Below, piece after piece: positions 21,413-30,291 of a DNA stretch of 50,387 nucleotides. The stretch lies in NCBI GenBank assembly GCA_937871715.1, contig CALMOE010000071.1, forward strand, positions 1 through 50,387. The letters are read 5' to 3'. The translations under genes and the position numbers were made by a program. Below the pieces are notes generated by a model, which saw only the letters and a program-made list of their open reading frames with translations, did not search any database and had not been told where the DNA came from. This DNA comes from an uncultured Geobacter sp. (GTDB lineage Bacteria > Desulfobacterota > Desulfuromonadia > Geobacterales > DSM-12255). Within the stretch, counting starts at the first letter, position 1. The number at the start of each line of letters is the position of its first letter.

Positions 21413-21559
21413 GGCAACTCTCCGTCACGGTTTCATTAATTTGTAAACAGTATCAGATCGGGAGAAAATCATGTGTAATAGAAATGTAAAAGCTTGCGCT
21501 ACAGGCGAACAATATCGCTATTACCGATAGCAGCAATCTGTTCCATGAAAATAATCAAT

Positions 21560-21588
21560 TTGACCTTGAGCGCTTCTTGCTTAATAAT
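21560..21588 (+). promoter_or_regulatory. Sigma-70 promoter of the rhodanese-transglutaminase pair
   Basis: -35 TTGACC (21560-21565), 17-nt spacer, -10 AATAAT (21583-21588), about 40 nt before the rhodanese start, in the divergent 200-bp gap with the NMO-family gene. Confidence 0.6.
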
Positions 21589-21629
21589 CTGGCGCCTCCC
21601 GAACTCAGCATTTAATGAAAGGAATCGCC

Positions 21630-22052
21630 ATGCATAGAGTCAGCGCGCTCCTTTGCGCCTTAATCCTCTTCGTCGCCGTCTCCGCCAAGGCGGGAGAGTA
21701 CCGCTATGTCTCCACCAACAGCTTCAAATGGTGGCTGGAGTCCAACAAACAGATGTTCATCGTCGACATCCAACCACCGGCCGACTACAGCCGCAGGCAC
21801 TTCAGGGGGGCATTGGAAACCAACGCCTTCCCGGTGAAGAGCGAAGATGACAAGAAAAAGCTCGACGTGATCCTGGGTAAAATAGGTTCCGCCCGTGACG
21901 ACATCGTCATCGTCTGCCCCAGGGGTGGTGGTGGAGCCAGGAACACCTACGACTACCTGAAATCCAGGGGGGTTGACGAGAAGCGGATGTACATCCTTGA
22001 GAAGGGGGCCGAAGGCTGGCCCTGGCCGACCCTGACCGTCACCGGTCGCTGA
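21630..22052 (+). CDS. Exported rhodanese-like domain protein
   Basis: 140 aa. A signal peptide (MHRVSALLCALILFVAVSAKA) is followed by a single rhodanese domain (about 25-140). The active-site loop is CPRGGGGARN, with the putative persulfide-carrying Cys. Domain landmarks are IVDIQPPADYSRRHFRGALE and YLKSRGVDEKRMYILEKGAEGWP. It would act in the periplasm in sulfur or redox chemistry; the donor and acceptor are unknown. The ATG at 21630 is chosen because AAAGGA lies 6 nt upstream; the ATG five codons earlier has no site. 17 nt separate it from the transglutaminase gene. Confidence 0.82.
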   Translation: MHRVSALLCALILFVAVSAKAGEYRYVSTNSFKWWLESNKQMFIVDIQPPADYSRRHFRGALETNAFPVKSEDDKKKLDVILGKIGSARDDIVIVCPRGGGGARNTYDYLKSRGVDEKRMYILEKGAEGWPWPTLTVTGR

Positions 22053-22069
22053 AACAACAGGAGCAAAAG

Positions 22070-23086
22070 ATGATTCTGAAACGATTTATCGCAGCCGCAA
22101 CCATGATCACTCTACTCGCCGCGCCAGCCGCCTGGGGTAAGAGCCGGGGTGGAGTGGTCAGCGTCGACGTCGACCTGACCGCCCAGGATGGGGGGAAGGA
22201 GACCAGGCTCTGGCTCCCCTACCCGGTAACCGACGAGAACCAGACAATAACCGGCATCAAGGTTACGGGTGACTACGCCGAATCGGCGGTCTACACCGAC
22301 CGGACTAACGGCACCCCCATCCTCTATGCCAGTTGGCCGAAAGGGGTCAATAGCCGCAAACTAACCTTCACCTTTAACGCCGAGCGCCAGGAGGTTATCC
22401 GCCGCGACTTCCCGACAAAGGAGACAAACTGGGATCCGGCGGAGTACCGCCAGTACATGGGGGCAACAAGCCTGGGTCCGGTGGACGGCGAGGTGAAGAG
22501 GCTGGCCGACCGGATAACCAAAGGGAAGCTGACGGTGCTGGAGAAGGCCAGGGCCATCTACGACTGGACATGCGAGAACAGCTACCGCAACCCGAACACC
22601 AGGGGGTGCGGCAAGGGTGACGTCTGCCAACTACTCCAGGATCCCGGTGGCAAGTGTACCGACATATCATCCCTCTTTGTAGCCCTCTGCCGCGCCGCCG
22701 GGGTACCTGCCAGGGAGATATTCGGCATCCGCCTGGGGAAGAAGGAGACGGAGGAGATCACCACCTGGCAGCACTGCTGGGCAGAGTTCTACCTCCCCGG
22801 TTACGGCTGGGTGCCGGTGGATCCGGCCGACGTGCGCAAGGCGATGCTGGTGGAGAAACTGGAGCTAAAGGACGCCAAGACAAGGGAGTACCGCGACTAC
22901 TTCTGGGGGGGGATCGACCCCTACCGCATCAGGATTGCAACCGGCCGCGACATCGTCCTCAACCCGTTACAGGCCGGTGCCCCCCTGAACACCTTCGGCT
23001 ACCCATACGCCGAAGTGGGTGGGAATCCGGTGGACTTCTACGACCCCAAAAAGTTCCGCTACACCATCAGCTTCAGGGAGAAGTAA
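22070..23086 (+). CDS. Exported transglutaminase-like cysteine protease-fold protein
   Basis: 338 aa. A signal peptide (MILKRFIAAATMITLLAAPAAWG) precedes a beta-rich N-terminal region (about 25-140) and a transglutaminase core at about 160-270. The Cys-His-Asp triad is visible: GGKCTDISSLFVALCRAAGV, WQHCWAEFYLPGYGW and VPVDPADVRKA. Bacterial members are mostly periplasmic peptidases or of unknown substrate. AGGAG 5 nt before the ATG. Co-transcribed with the rhodanese gene and ended by a large palindrome. Confidence 0.83.
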   Translation: MILKRFIAAATMITLLAAPAAWGKSRGGVVSVDVDLTAQDGGKETRLWLPYPVTDENQTITGIKVTGDYAESAVYTDRTNGTPILYASWPKGVNSRKLTFTFNAERQEVIRRDFPTKETNWDPAEYRQYMGATSLGPVDGEVKRLADRITKGKLTVLEKARAIYDWTCENSYRNPNTRGCGKGDVCQLLQDPGGKCTDISSLFVALCRAAGVPAREIFGIRLGKKETEEITTWQHCWAEFYLPGYGWVPVDPADVRKAMLVEKLELKDAKTREYRDYFWGGIDPYRIRIATGRDIVLNPLQAGAPLNTFGYPYAEVGGNPVDFYDPKKFRYTISFREK

Positions 23087-23114
23087 TCCTTCGCTGCTGT
23101 GAAAAGCAACCATT

Positions 23115-23156
23115 GAAACGGATAAAGGCGGCCCATAGGCCGCCTTTATCCGTTTC
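23115..23156. terminator. Bidirectional terminator with a perfect 19-bp stem
   Basis: A perfect inverted repeat of 19 bp around a 4-nt loop (CATA), with a GC core GGCGGCC/GGCCGCC and A/T-rich outer part. It lies between convergent genes, 28 nt past the transglutaminase stop and 23 nt from the methyltransferase stop, so it can end both transcripts. Confidence 0.85.
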
Positions 23157-23179
23157 TGCAGGAGCAACGCCCCCACATG

Positions 23180-23932
23180 TCAGCTCTGGCGACGGGCTAC
23201 TGCGAAGATAGAGGTGCCTATGGGCAGGGGGACGCGGCGGAGGAAGCGGTTCTCCCATGTACCGAGCCGGGTGAGGAGAGAGTTGAGCGGACGCTGCGGG
23301 GCGGTTACGTCGGAGCGGACCTCCGGCGGCATGGTGCCGGCAGCTAAGAAGCGGCGGACAAGGCGAAGAAGGGCGATGGGGGGGAAGAGAAGGGCCAGGC
23401 GGTAGCTGGCCAGCTCCACGGACAAACCGGCCCCCTTTAGCAGGTCGACCACCTCCCGCCTGGTATAACGCTTTCTGGTCAGTACGGCGATGTCGTGGCT
23501 GCTGCGCAGGGATTCAAAGGCCACCAGGTTGAGCATCAGGATCCCCCCCGGCCTCAAGGCCCTGGAGAAGGAGGCGACCACCGCGGCGTCGTCAACCACC
23601 CATTGGTGGTAGAGAGTATCTATGGAGGTGATTATGTCGAAGCTGTCAGCCGGCAATTCCAGTGCGTTCAGGTCGGCCCGGAAAACATCGATCCCCCGCT
23701 CCCGAGTGAGAGCCAGGGCCTCGTCGCTGATGTCGCAGCCGCTCACTTTGCCGAAGGGGGTCAGCAGCTGGCAGAGCCTGCCGGTTCCGCAACCGGCATC
23801 GAGGATGCGAAGCCCCCTACCCCTTCTCAGCCGCTCCTCTGCCACCAGCCTGGCGATCAGGTCGTGGAGGGTGACGTACCACCAGTGATAATCCTCGACT
23901 TCAAACATCTGCCTGTATTCGCGGGGGTTCAA
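23180..23932 (-). CDS. SAM-dependent methyltransferase of the sugar cluster
   Basis: 250 aa, class I methyltransferase. Motif I LRILDAGCGTGRLCQLL (about 50-66), acidic end of strand 2 VSGCDISDEAL, motif IV SFDIITSIDTLYHQW, motif VI LRPGGILMLNLVAFESL. The N-terminal YHWWYVTLHDLI pattern is common in methyltransferases of polysaccharide clusters. Start TTG at 23932: GAGGAGG lies 8 nt upstream, partly inside the aminotransferase stop, and a 7-C run fills the spacer. ATG 23908 is the alternative. Last gene of the cluster. It may methylate the amino or a hydroxyl group of the sugar, or the carrier glycan; the acceptor is inferred only. Confidence 0.8.
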   Translation of the reverse strand: MNPREYRQMFEVEDYHWWYVTLHDLIARLVAEERLRRGRGLRILDAGCGTGRLCQLLTPFGKVSGCDISDEALALTRERGIDVFRADLNALELPADSFDIITSIDTLYHQWVVDDAAVVASFSRALRPGGILMLNLVAFESLRSSHDIAVLTRKRYTRREVVDLLKGAGLSVELASYRLALLFPPIALLRLVRRFLAAGTMPPEVRSDVTAPQRPLNSLLTRLGTWENRFLRRVPLPIGTSIFAVARRQS

Positions 23933-23945
23933 CGGGGGGGCCTCC

Positions 23946-25070
23946 TCAACGGTTGGCAAAGAAGTCGCGCACGGCTGATATGACAGTCTCCCCGTGCTCC
24001 GGGGGGAGGGACGAGTAGATGGGGAGGGAAAGGATCTCGCCGGCAAGCCGCTCGGTGACCGGCAGGCTCCCCGGCCTGCAGCCGAGGAAGGAGTACCCCT
24101 CCATGAGGTGGATCGGATGTGGGTAGTTGATGCGCGTCTCGATCCCCCGGCTGGCGAGGAACTCCTGCAGCTCGTCCCTGCGGGAGGTACGGACGGTGTA
24201 GAGGTAGTATCGATGGTCCCTCCCGGGGCGTACGGACGGGAGGAGAAGGTCTCCCACCCCCTCCAGCCCTGCATTATAGCGGCCGGCGATCGCCACCCTC
24301 CCGGCAACCTCCTCCTCAAGCGTCTGCATGCGGTATGCGAGGATAGCCGCCTGAACCTCGTCCAGGCGGGAGTTGTACCCCTCCTCCAGGGAGTAGTATC
24401 CCCCCTCCATGCCGTAGAAGCGCAGCCGCCGCAGGCGGGCTGCCAGTTCCGGCGAGGAGGTTACGACCATGCCGCCGTCGCCGAATGCGCCGAGCAGCTT
24501 GGTGGGGTAGAAGGAGAAGGCCCCCATGACTCCAAAACTACCCACTCTCCTGCCGGCATACGAGGCGCCGGTTGCCTGGGCGCAGTCCTCGACGACAGCC
24601 AGGCCGTGGCGTCCGGCTACCTCGCCGATGGCCCCCATGTCGGCTGCCTGTCCGCAGAGATGCACCGGCAGGATGCAGCGGCTGCGTGGGGTTATGACCT
24701 GCTCCAGCAGAGCGGCATCCATTAGGTAGCTGTCCGCCTCCACGTCGACAAAGAGCGGCCTTGCTCCCGTGGCCCTAATGGCCGCCACGGTTGGCACGGC
24801 GGTGTTGGCCACGGTGATCACCTCGTCCCCTTCCCCAATGCCCAGGGCCTTCAGGGCGATGAAGAGGGCATCGGTACAGGAGTTCACCCCCACGCCGAAT
24901 CCCGCTCCGCACCAGGAGGAGAACCCCTCCTCGAAGCGGCGCACGCTGTCGCCTAGGATGAGCCTCCCCGAGGAGAATACCCGGTCGACAACGGCCAGGA
25001 TCTCTCCCCGGTGCCGTTCGTATTCAGGCAGGTACTCCCAGTACCTGACAACAGTCCCGCCACTAGCCAT
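23946..25070 (-). CDS. DegT/DnrJ/EryC1/StrS-family sugar aminotransferase
   Basis: PLP enzyme that aminates NDP-ketosugars. 374 aa. Landmarks are GVNSCTDALFIALKALGIGEGDEV, VEDCAQATGASYAG (PLP Asp), the PLP lysine in FSFYPTKLLGAFGDGG, NSRLDEVQAAIL and RINYPHPIHLMEGY. Start ATG 25070 has GGAGGAGG just upstream, and the stop of the upstream oxidoreductase lies 8 nt inside it. Beside a 2,3-dehydratase and a 3-ketoreductase the likely product is an NDP-4-amino-2,4,6-trideoxyhexose; amination at C-3, as in EvaB, is the alternative. Confidence 0.9.
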   Translation of the reverse strand: MASGGTVVRYWEYLPEYERHRGEILAVVDRVFSSGRLILGDSVRRFEEGFSSWCGAGFGVGVNSCTDALFIALKALGIGEGDEVITVANTAVPTVAAIRATGARPLFVDVEADSYLMDAALLEQVITPRSRCILPVHLCGQAADMGAIGEVAGRHGLAVVEDCAQATGASYAGRRVGSFGVMGAFSFYPTKLLGAFGDGGMVVTSSPELAARLRRLRFYGMEGGYYSLEEGYNSRLDEVQAAILAYRMQTLEEEVAGRVAIAGRYNAGLEGVGDLLLPSVRPGRDHRYYLYTVRTSRRDELQEFLASRGIETRINYPHPIHLMEGYSFLGCRPGSLPVTERLAGEILSLPIYSSLPPEHGETVISAVRDFFANR

Positions 25071-26040
25071 GACACCCCTCCTCCATCTCCCTGGCCAGCC
25101 GGGCAAGAAGCCTTGACCGCCTGTGGAAAAAACCGTAATCCCCCCCGGCCGCGACCTGCGCGGCAACATCATCGATCATCCTGCTGAAGTGGTCGCAGGG
25201 TGGAACAGTCACCATGTCGGATTTCCCATTAGTTACCACCCTGATCCTGCCGGCAAGGTCCGCCGGAGTGGTGAAGGCCCGCTCCAGGTGAACCGACCCC
25301 TCCTCGCCGACCAGCTCGTAAAAGCACTGGTAGTGGCAACCGAAGGCTATGGAGAAGGAGAACATCTCCCCCCTGCCGGTGACCGCGGTGCCGTCCGCCG
25401 AGAGGACAAGCCCATCTCGCCTCGTCGTATGTCCCCTGAACTCCCACAGATCATCGCCGAGATGGTAGAGCGCGGCCCCCAGGGGGTAGCGGGCCTGGTC
25501 ATGAATAGATCCCCCCCCTTGCTCCGGGTCGAGGCGAAAGTCACCCCCCTTGGGGAAAGGGATGGTGAAGACCCCTCTCAGGCTCCTCACCCGACCGATC
25601 CCGCCGGAGGAGACGATATCCCTGACAACGGCATGCTGGGGGTGGTGGAGGTACATGAGGTTCTCGTAGAGCAGCCTGCCGCTCTCCTCGGCAACAGCCA
25701 GCATCCGCTCCACCGATTCGGGTGAGAGCCCCAGGGGCTTTTCGCAGATGACGTGCTTACCAGCACGCAGCGCCCTGATGCTCCACTCCTCGTGGAGATG
25801 ATTGGGGAGGGAGATGTAGACCAGGTCTACTCCGGCGGAGGCGAGCAGCTCATCATGGGAGAGGATCGCCACTGCCGGGGAGGGGGCGCAAGAAGCCCCC
25901 TTCTCCGCTGAACTGCTGGAAATCGCGGTCAACGAGACAGCACTGCAGCAAGCCAGAGCCGGAATGAATTTTCTCCGGGCGATGTCCGAACAGCCTAGCA
26001 CCCCCACCCTCAGGGGGGGGAAAGAGCAAGCTCCACCCAT
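25063..26040 (-). CDS. Gfo/Idh/MocA oxidoreductase, NDP-hexose 3-ketoreductase-like (KijD10/TylC1 type)
   Basis: 325 aa. NAD(P) Rossmann motif VGVLGCSDIARRKFIPAL (about 12-29) and the EKP motif VICEKPLGLS near residue 97. The next part, YENLMYLHHPQHAVVRDIV then IPFPKGGDFRLDPEQGGGSI, matches the pattern of sugar 3-ketoreductases that act after NDP-hexose 2,3-dehydratases in deoxysugar pathways. It would reduce the unstable 3,4-diketo-2,6-dideoxy intermediate at C-3. Its ATG overlaps the stop of the glycosyltransferase gene (TAATG) and its end overlaps the aminotransferase start. Function is from pattern and context. Confidence 0.85.
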   Translation of the reverse strand: MGGACSFPPLRVGVLGCSDIARRKFIPALACCSAVSLTAISSSSAEKGASCAPSPAVAILSHDELLASAGVDLVYISLPNHLHEEWSIRALRAGKHVICEKPLGLSPESVERMLAVAEESGRLLYENLMYLHHPQHAVVRDIVSSGGIGRVRSLRGVFTIPFPKGGDFRLDPEQGGGSIHDQARYPLGAALYHLGDDLWEFRGHTTRRDGLVLSADGTAVTGRGEMFSFSIAFGCHYQCFYELVGEEGSVHLERAFTTPADLAGRIRVVTNGKSDMVTVPPCDHFSRMIDDVAAQVAAGGDYGFFHRRSRLLARLAREMEEGCHG

Positions 26041-27737
26041 TACCCACCCCCCGAAAGAGGCGGGATCTCATAGACGACAACCCCGGCGCTGTTCGGATCG
26101 ACGAAAAGGAAAAGAGGCTTCAAACCATTGATCCTCTTCTCCGGGTCGGTCATCACGTACTCTCCGTAAGGGACTTCCTGACTGACCAGCGGCTCGAATA
26201 TCTCTCTCCCCAGGGCCGGCCTGTTGGCGTGGAGAAACCCGTCGGCGACGAAATAGCGGGCTCCCGCCTCGGCACCTGCCTGGAGAGCGCTCTCCAGCCC
26301 CACACCGGCAGGGATGTTGACCCACTCCCGCTCCGCATAGAAGGCGATGCGCGCCCAGCGGGTCATGATCTTCCCCGGCGGCAGATTCTCTTTCAGCACA
26401 AGGCCGATATGCTTTTCGTCCCTCCTGCCGTTGTCCATGGAGTAGTGGTAGGCCGAGTCCGGGACATCCGCTCTCACCTGGGGGATGAAGAGAGCCAGGG
26501 AGTAACATGCCGCTAGCGCCACCGCCGGCCGGAACATGCCGGAGGTAGACTCTCCCCCCCCAGGATTTCCCCGGGAGACAACTCCGAGCAGTTTCCCCTC
26601 GATAATTAGCAGGCCATTGGCGCCCCAGAGGAACAGGTAGGGGAGGTAGGGGTCGGCGTAACCACCCACGTAGTAGAAAACGATCAGGACTGCGAATGGT
26701 GCCAAAGCAGAGAGGATGAAGCCGTTTTTGGCCACCATGCGCCGGGAGAAACCGGAAGAGAGGAATCCGACCGCAGATAGCACCCAGAACCAGGGGGGGA
26801 GGATGGTCCGCCAGGTTTCGGCCAGGTTCCTGGCGATGTTATGCGGCAGGAAACCAGGATAATCGCGGATGATCTCCAGATACCCCTTGGGTTCATAGCC
26901 CGGGGCGTAGTTCAAGTCCGGCAGGTTGAGGTAGTAGCTCAGGGCGTCGTTCAGGGCACTGTCGGTCTTGGCCGACAACTGCCACTCCCCGGTGAGGTTA
27001 TGCACCAGCAACATGTTGAAGAGGAAGGGGACGAGAAAAGCGGCGACATAGGCTACTGGAACCCGACGATCTGACAGGATATCGCGGTAGCAGAGCAGCA
27101 GGGGGAGCGGGAGCGTCACAAAGAGCAGAATACCCTCCGGCCGGGTCAGGTATGCCACCCCGAGGCACGCGCCAGCCAATCCCCCCCTGACCGGGGTCGG
27201 CCGGCTGAACATGCGCCACACCAGATAGATGCCGCTAAGCTGGAGGAGGTTGTAGCTTGCCTGGGTCATGACCTCGCACGAAGAGGAGACCAGCGGCGGC
27301 CAGACCACTGCCACCAGCGCGGCGCAGAGGGCCACGCGCCTGGAGAAGAGATCTCTCCCCAGGAGGTAAAGAGGGACAACGAGGAGGGAGCCGCAGACCA
27401 GGGAGACAAGCCGGCCGGCCAGTTCGAAGTCACCCACGAGCCTGCTGGCCATCCAGACGAGGAGTGGGTAGAAGCCGCTGAAGCCGATGCCCGACAACTC
27501 CCCCTGACTGACAGCCCGGGCGGCTGAGACATAGCCGGTGCCGTCGGTGGAGATGACATGGCAGAAGCGGAGGGAATAAACCCTCACGGCGGCAGCCAGG
27601 AGAACCAGAAGAACCATGACAAGCCAATCCGGCTTCTCCCGACAGAACCAGTCCGGCATCTTCAGCCTGCTTCCGCCAAACTGCCGCAACATATGGCTGG
27701 AGCATTCACCAAAGGGAACTCTCTTGTCCGCCGTCAT
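26040..27737 (-). CDS. GT39/ArnT-like membrane glycosyltransferase
   Basis: 565 aa integral inner-membrane protein with about ten to twelve helices over residues 35-400 and a C-terminal periplasmic domain (about 405-565). The first periplasmic loop carries the GT-C acidic motif in HVISTDGTGYVSAARA; AYLTRPEGILL is a further family pattern. Such enzymes transfer a sugar from polyprenyl phosphate to a protein or lipid acceptor. With the adjacent ArnC-like gene this forms a donor-plus-transferase pair. The start is uncertain (ATG 27737, poor ribosome site, 10 nt after the dehydratase stop). The acceptor is unknown; lipid A, glycan or protein are all possible. Confidence 0.8.
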   Translation of the reverse strand: MTADKRVPFGECSSHMLRQFGGSRLKMPDWFCREKPDWLVMVLLVLLAAAVRVYSLRFCHVISTDGTGYVSAARAVSQGELSGIGFSGFYPLLVWMASRLVGDFELAGRLVSLVCGSLLVVPLYLLGRDLFSRRVALCAALVAVVWPPLVSSSCEVMTQASYNLLQLSGIYLVWRMFSRPTPVRGGLAGACLGVAYLTRPEGILLFVTLPLPLLLCYRDILSDRRVPVAYVAAFLVPFLFNMLLVHNLTGEWQLSAKTDSALNDALSYYLNLPDLNYAPGYEPKGYLEIIRDYPGFLPHNIARNLAETWRTILPPWFWVLSAVGFLSSGFSRRMVAKNGFILSALAPFAVLIVFYYVGGYADPYLPYLFLWGANGLLIIEGKLLGVVSRGNPGGGESTSGMFRPAVALAACYSLALFIPQVRADVPDSAYHYSMDNGRRDEKHIGLVLKENLPPGKIMTRWARIAFYAEREWVNIPAGVGLESALQAGAEAGARYFVADGFLHANRPALGREIFEPLVSQEVPYGEYVMTDPEKRINGLKPLFLFVDPNSAGVVVYEIPPLSGGG

Positions 27738-27747
27738 TGGGCCCCCC

Positions 27748-29163
27748 TCACAGCAGCAGCGACAGGACGCTGCGTGCGCAGGAGTTCACCATCTCCCCCA
27801 TGTGCACGAAGAAGCGCAGCTCACTCTGGGATAGCCAGCGGAAATCCGGGGGGAGCTCAGGCTCGACCCCGGGGGGGAGCTCCAGGACGCGATGATGGTG
27901 AGCCTCGCGAAAAAAGCGGGCACCCTCCTCGCTCTGCAGGCTCTCAAGAACCAGGGGGAAACTATCCTGAGAGCGGAACTCGTCGAAGAGGAAAGGCTTT
28001 GGTAGCCTGGCATTGCCGATGTAGTTGCCGGGGGTGAACTGGACTGTCGGCCCAAGCTGAACCAGGCTGCGGTTGCCCGGCTCCGCCTTGGCCTGCATGA
28101 GGAAGAAGCGCTCCCCGTCTTTCATGCGCGTCAGCAGGCCGATCACCCCTGTGCCAGGGTTGTCCAGGATGGGCTGCTGCCAGGAGGCGATCTCACGGCT
28201 CCCGGATTCAACCTCCAGGCCGATTACCCTGAAGAAGCGCCCCTCCTCGTGGGAAAAGGTGCCATCCCTGTCCATCCCCCACTCCTTCAGCCCGCTCAAG
28301 GGGCGCCTGGCCACGAGAAAGTGGTTGGCCGCCTTGCGGTCGTCGAGCCACTGAACCGTATCCCTGATCGAACCGCCCCTGGAGGAGATCCCCCGTGAGC
28401 CGCTCTCCTCGCCGTCGATGACCAGGGAGGAGAGAATGCTCCTGGTGCAGGCATGGACCAGGTTGTCCCTGGCCATCAGCCCTGCTATCTGCCTGGCGGT
28501 CAGCCAGATGAACCCATCGGGGAGCTCAGCCAGGTCATGGTCGTCAACCTGGACGATCATGTTGCGGTTGGACTTGAAGAGGAAGCGGCCTCCATCCTCG
28601 GTCTGCAGCTTGGCATAGATCACCCTCCCCCGGCCCCCGCCGAGAAAATAGTCGAGAAATGCCGGCGGCGAACCGCCATGGACAAGGGTGTAGTTGCTGT
28701 ATGTCGCCTGCACTGTCGGGGAGAGCTGCACCGAGTTGATGTTCCCCGGCTCCTCCTTCGCCTGGAGACAGAAGTGCATCATACCCCGGATCCTCTTGGC
28801 CAGGATGCCGAGAATGCCTATCTCCGCCTGGTCAATGAACGGCTGGTCCCACTCCAGCTCTCCCGCCCGGGTTCGATGTCGCACATAGGCGCCGGTGATG
28901 GAGAAGAACCTGCCGCTGTCGTGGCGGATATTCCCCGTCTCCTCCTCCACCTGCCAGCCGTTCATCCCCATAAGCGAGCGGGTTCCCACCTTCAGATCGG
29001 CGGCGGCGAGACGGGCATCGATCCACCTCTCCACCTTCTTGTCCGTATGGAGGGAGAGCTTCAACCTGCGAGAGCGGATGACCTCCAGCCGCATATCCCT
29101 GTCGAGCCCCGTCAGCTCTTCCCGCCAGCCGCAGATCAAACTCCGTTCACTCTTTTTACTCAT
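27748..29163 (-). CDS. NDP-hexose 2,3-dehydratase (EvaA/TylX3/SpnO family)
   Basis: 471 aa. Removes the C-2 hydroxyl of NDP-4-keto-6-deoxyglucose to begin 2-deoxysugar synthesis. The protein is an internal duplication: HDSGRFFSITGAYV (about 80) is echoed by HEEGRFFRVIGLEV (about 310), and LQAKEEPGNINSVQLSPTVQ by MQAKAEPGNRSLVQLGPTVQ, the hallmark of this family. Most known members are in actinomycete antibiotic clusters, which makes this one unusual. Its start overlaps the end of the ArnC-like gene by 8 nt. rmlA/rmlB, which would supply the substrate, are not in the window. Confidence 0.9.
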   Translation of the reverse strand: MSKKSERSLICGWREELTGLDRDMRLEVIRSRRLKLSLHTDKKVERWIDARLAAADLKVGTRSLMGMNGWQVEEETGNIRHDSGRFFSITGAYVRHRTRAGELEWDQPFIDQAEIGILGILAKRIRGMMHFCLQAKEEPGNINSVQLSPTVQATYSNYTLVHGGSPPAFLDYFLGGGRGRVIYAKLQTEDGGRFLFKSNRNMIVQVDDHDLAELPDGFIWLTARQIAGLMARDNLVHACTRSILSSLVIDGEESGSRGISSRGGSIRDTVQWLDDRKAANHFLVARRPLSGLKEWGMDRDGTFSHEEGRFFRVIGLEVESGSREIASWQQPILDNPGTGVIGLLTRMKDGERFFLMQAKAEPGNRSLVQLGPTVQFTPGNYIGNARLPKPFLFDEFRSQDSFPLVLESLQSEEGARFFREAHHHRVLELPPGVEPELPPDFRWLSQSELRFFVHMGEMVNSCARSVLSLLL

Positions 29164-30160
29164 TACTTTGCGCTCTTATTTCCTCGGCAACAGTGCCGGC
29201 CACACTCCTGAGCATCACCGCTTCGCTCCTACGCCTGGCAGACAGCCTCTCCCTGACGACGAACTGGGGATCCCTGCTCAGGGCGAGATAGATCCGCCCG
29301 ATGTATTCGCCGACGACGCTGATGGCCAGCATCTGTACGCCGCGGAAGAAGGCGGTTACCGAGGTCAGTGTCTCCAGATCGGTCAGTTCGCCATAGCTGG
29401 GGATGAAGGCATCGAATACCACGTCAGCCCCCATGTAGACACCGTACACTGCCAGGACAGTCCCGAGGATGCCGATAATCCTCAGGGGGATGAGGGAGTA
29501 GCTGACCACCATGTTCCCCCAGAGGGAGACGAGCTTGGTGAAAGTGTAGCCGGAGCGGCCGTGCATCCGTTCGTCGTGGCGCACGGAGAGCCGGCCGATA
29601 TTGGCGGTGCTGCGCAGGATTATGGCGTCGATGTAGGGGTCGGGCCCGGTGTACCTGATGATCTCGCTTACGAGGAAACGGTTCATGATCTTGAAACTGG
29701 AGAGGTAGAGGTCTGCGGGCTTGTGCAGGATGATGTTGGCCATCCGGTCGTTCACCATGCTCCCCATGTTGCGCAGCATGCTGTCATTTTTCACGGCATA
29801 GTCGGAGTAGACCACGTCATACCCCTTCTCGATCTCCTCCACCAGGCGGCCGATCTCCTCAGGCGGGTTCTGGAAATCGTCATCCATGACGACGCACAGC
29901 TCGCCGCTTGCGCTGTTCAAGCCGGCCATGACCGCATTATGCTCGCCGAAGTTGCGCGCCAGCTTTATGTAGGTGATGATTTGGGGATAACTTTCATGAA
30001 GGCGTCGACAGATCAGGTCCGAGCTGTCCCTGCTGTAGTCGTTCACCAGGACAATCTCCAGGTCGAACCTGGCAGAGTACAGGTCGATCAGGGTATTGCA
30101 GAGAGACTCGATCGTCTTCGCCGCGTTGTACACGGGTATTACCACTGATAGAGCGAGCAT
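29156..30160 (-). CDS. ArnC/GtrB-like polyprenyl-phosphate glycosyltransferase (GT2)
   Basis: 334 aa. A GT2 catalytic domain (about 1-230) with SVVIPVYNAAKTI, VNDYSRDSS, RNFGEHNAVMAGL, the DDD metal motif in VMDDDFQNPPEEIGRLVE and RMHGRSGYTFTKLV, then two membrane helices (about 235-300) and the GEYIGRIYLALSRDPQFVV tail seen in ArnC. These enzymes load an NDP-sugar onto undecaprenyl phosphate on the cytosolic face. First recognised enzyme of the cluster in transcription order. It presumably loads the product of the downstream deoxysugar enzymes for use by the GT39-like protein. Confidence 0.9.
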   Translation of the reverse strand: MLALSVVIPVYNAAKTIESLCNTLIDLYSARFDLEIVLVNDYSRDSSDLICRRLHESYPQIITYIKLARNFGEHNAVMAGLNSASGELCVVMDDDFQNPPEEIGRLVEEIEKGYDVVYSDYAVKNDSMLRNMGSMVNDRMANIILHKPADLYLSSFKIMNRFLVSEIIRYTGPDPYIDAIILRSTANIGRLSVRHDERMHGRSGYTFTKLVSLWGNMVVSYSLIPLRIIGILGTVLAVYGVYMGADVVFDAFIPSYGELTDLETLTSVTAFFRGVQMLAISVVGEYIGRIYLALSRDPQFVVRERLSARRRSEAVMLRSVAGTVAEEIRAQSNE

Positions 30161-30291
30161 TGCCTACCTCATCATTTCCTGGGGTTACGCATCCCTGGGG
30201 AACAAGCCGCGGGGTACGCTCGTGCCGGATCAATGCCGCTAAGAAAAGTGGCGCTGGCAGTGATCCGGATGCGGGAAAAACTTACTAATGA

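Noticed and set aside
23934-23940. Phase-variable C run controlling methyltransferase translation
   Set aside because: The 7-base tract lies between the ribosome site and TTG start, so it could alter spacing, but runs of this length are common in this sequence and no variation can be seen from one sequence.
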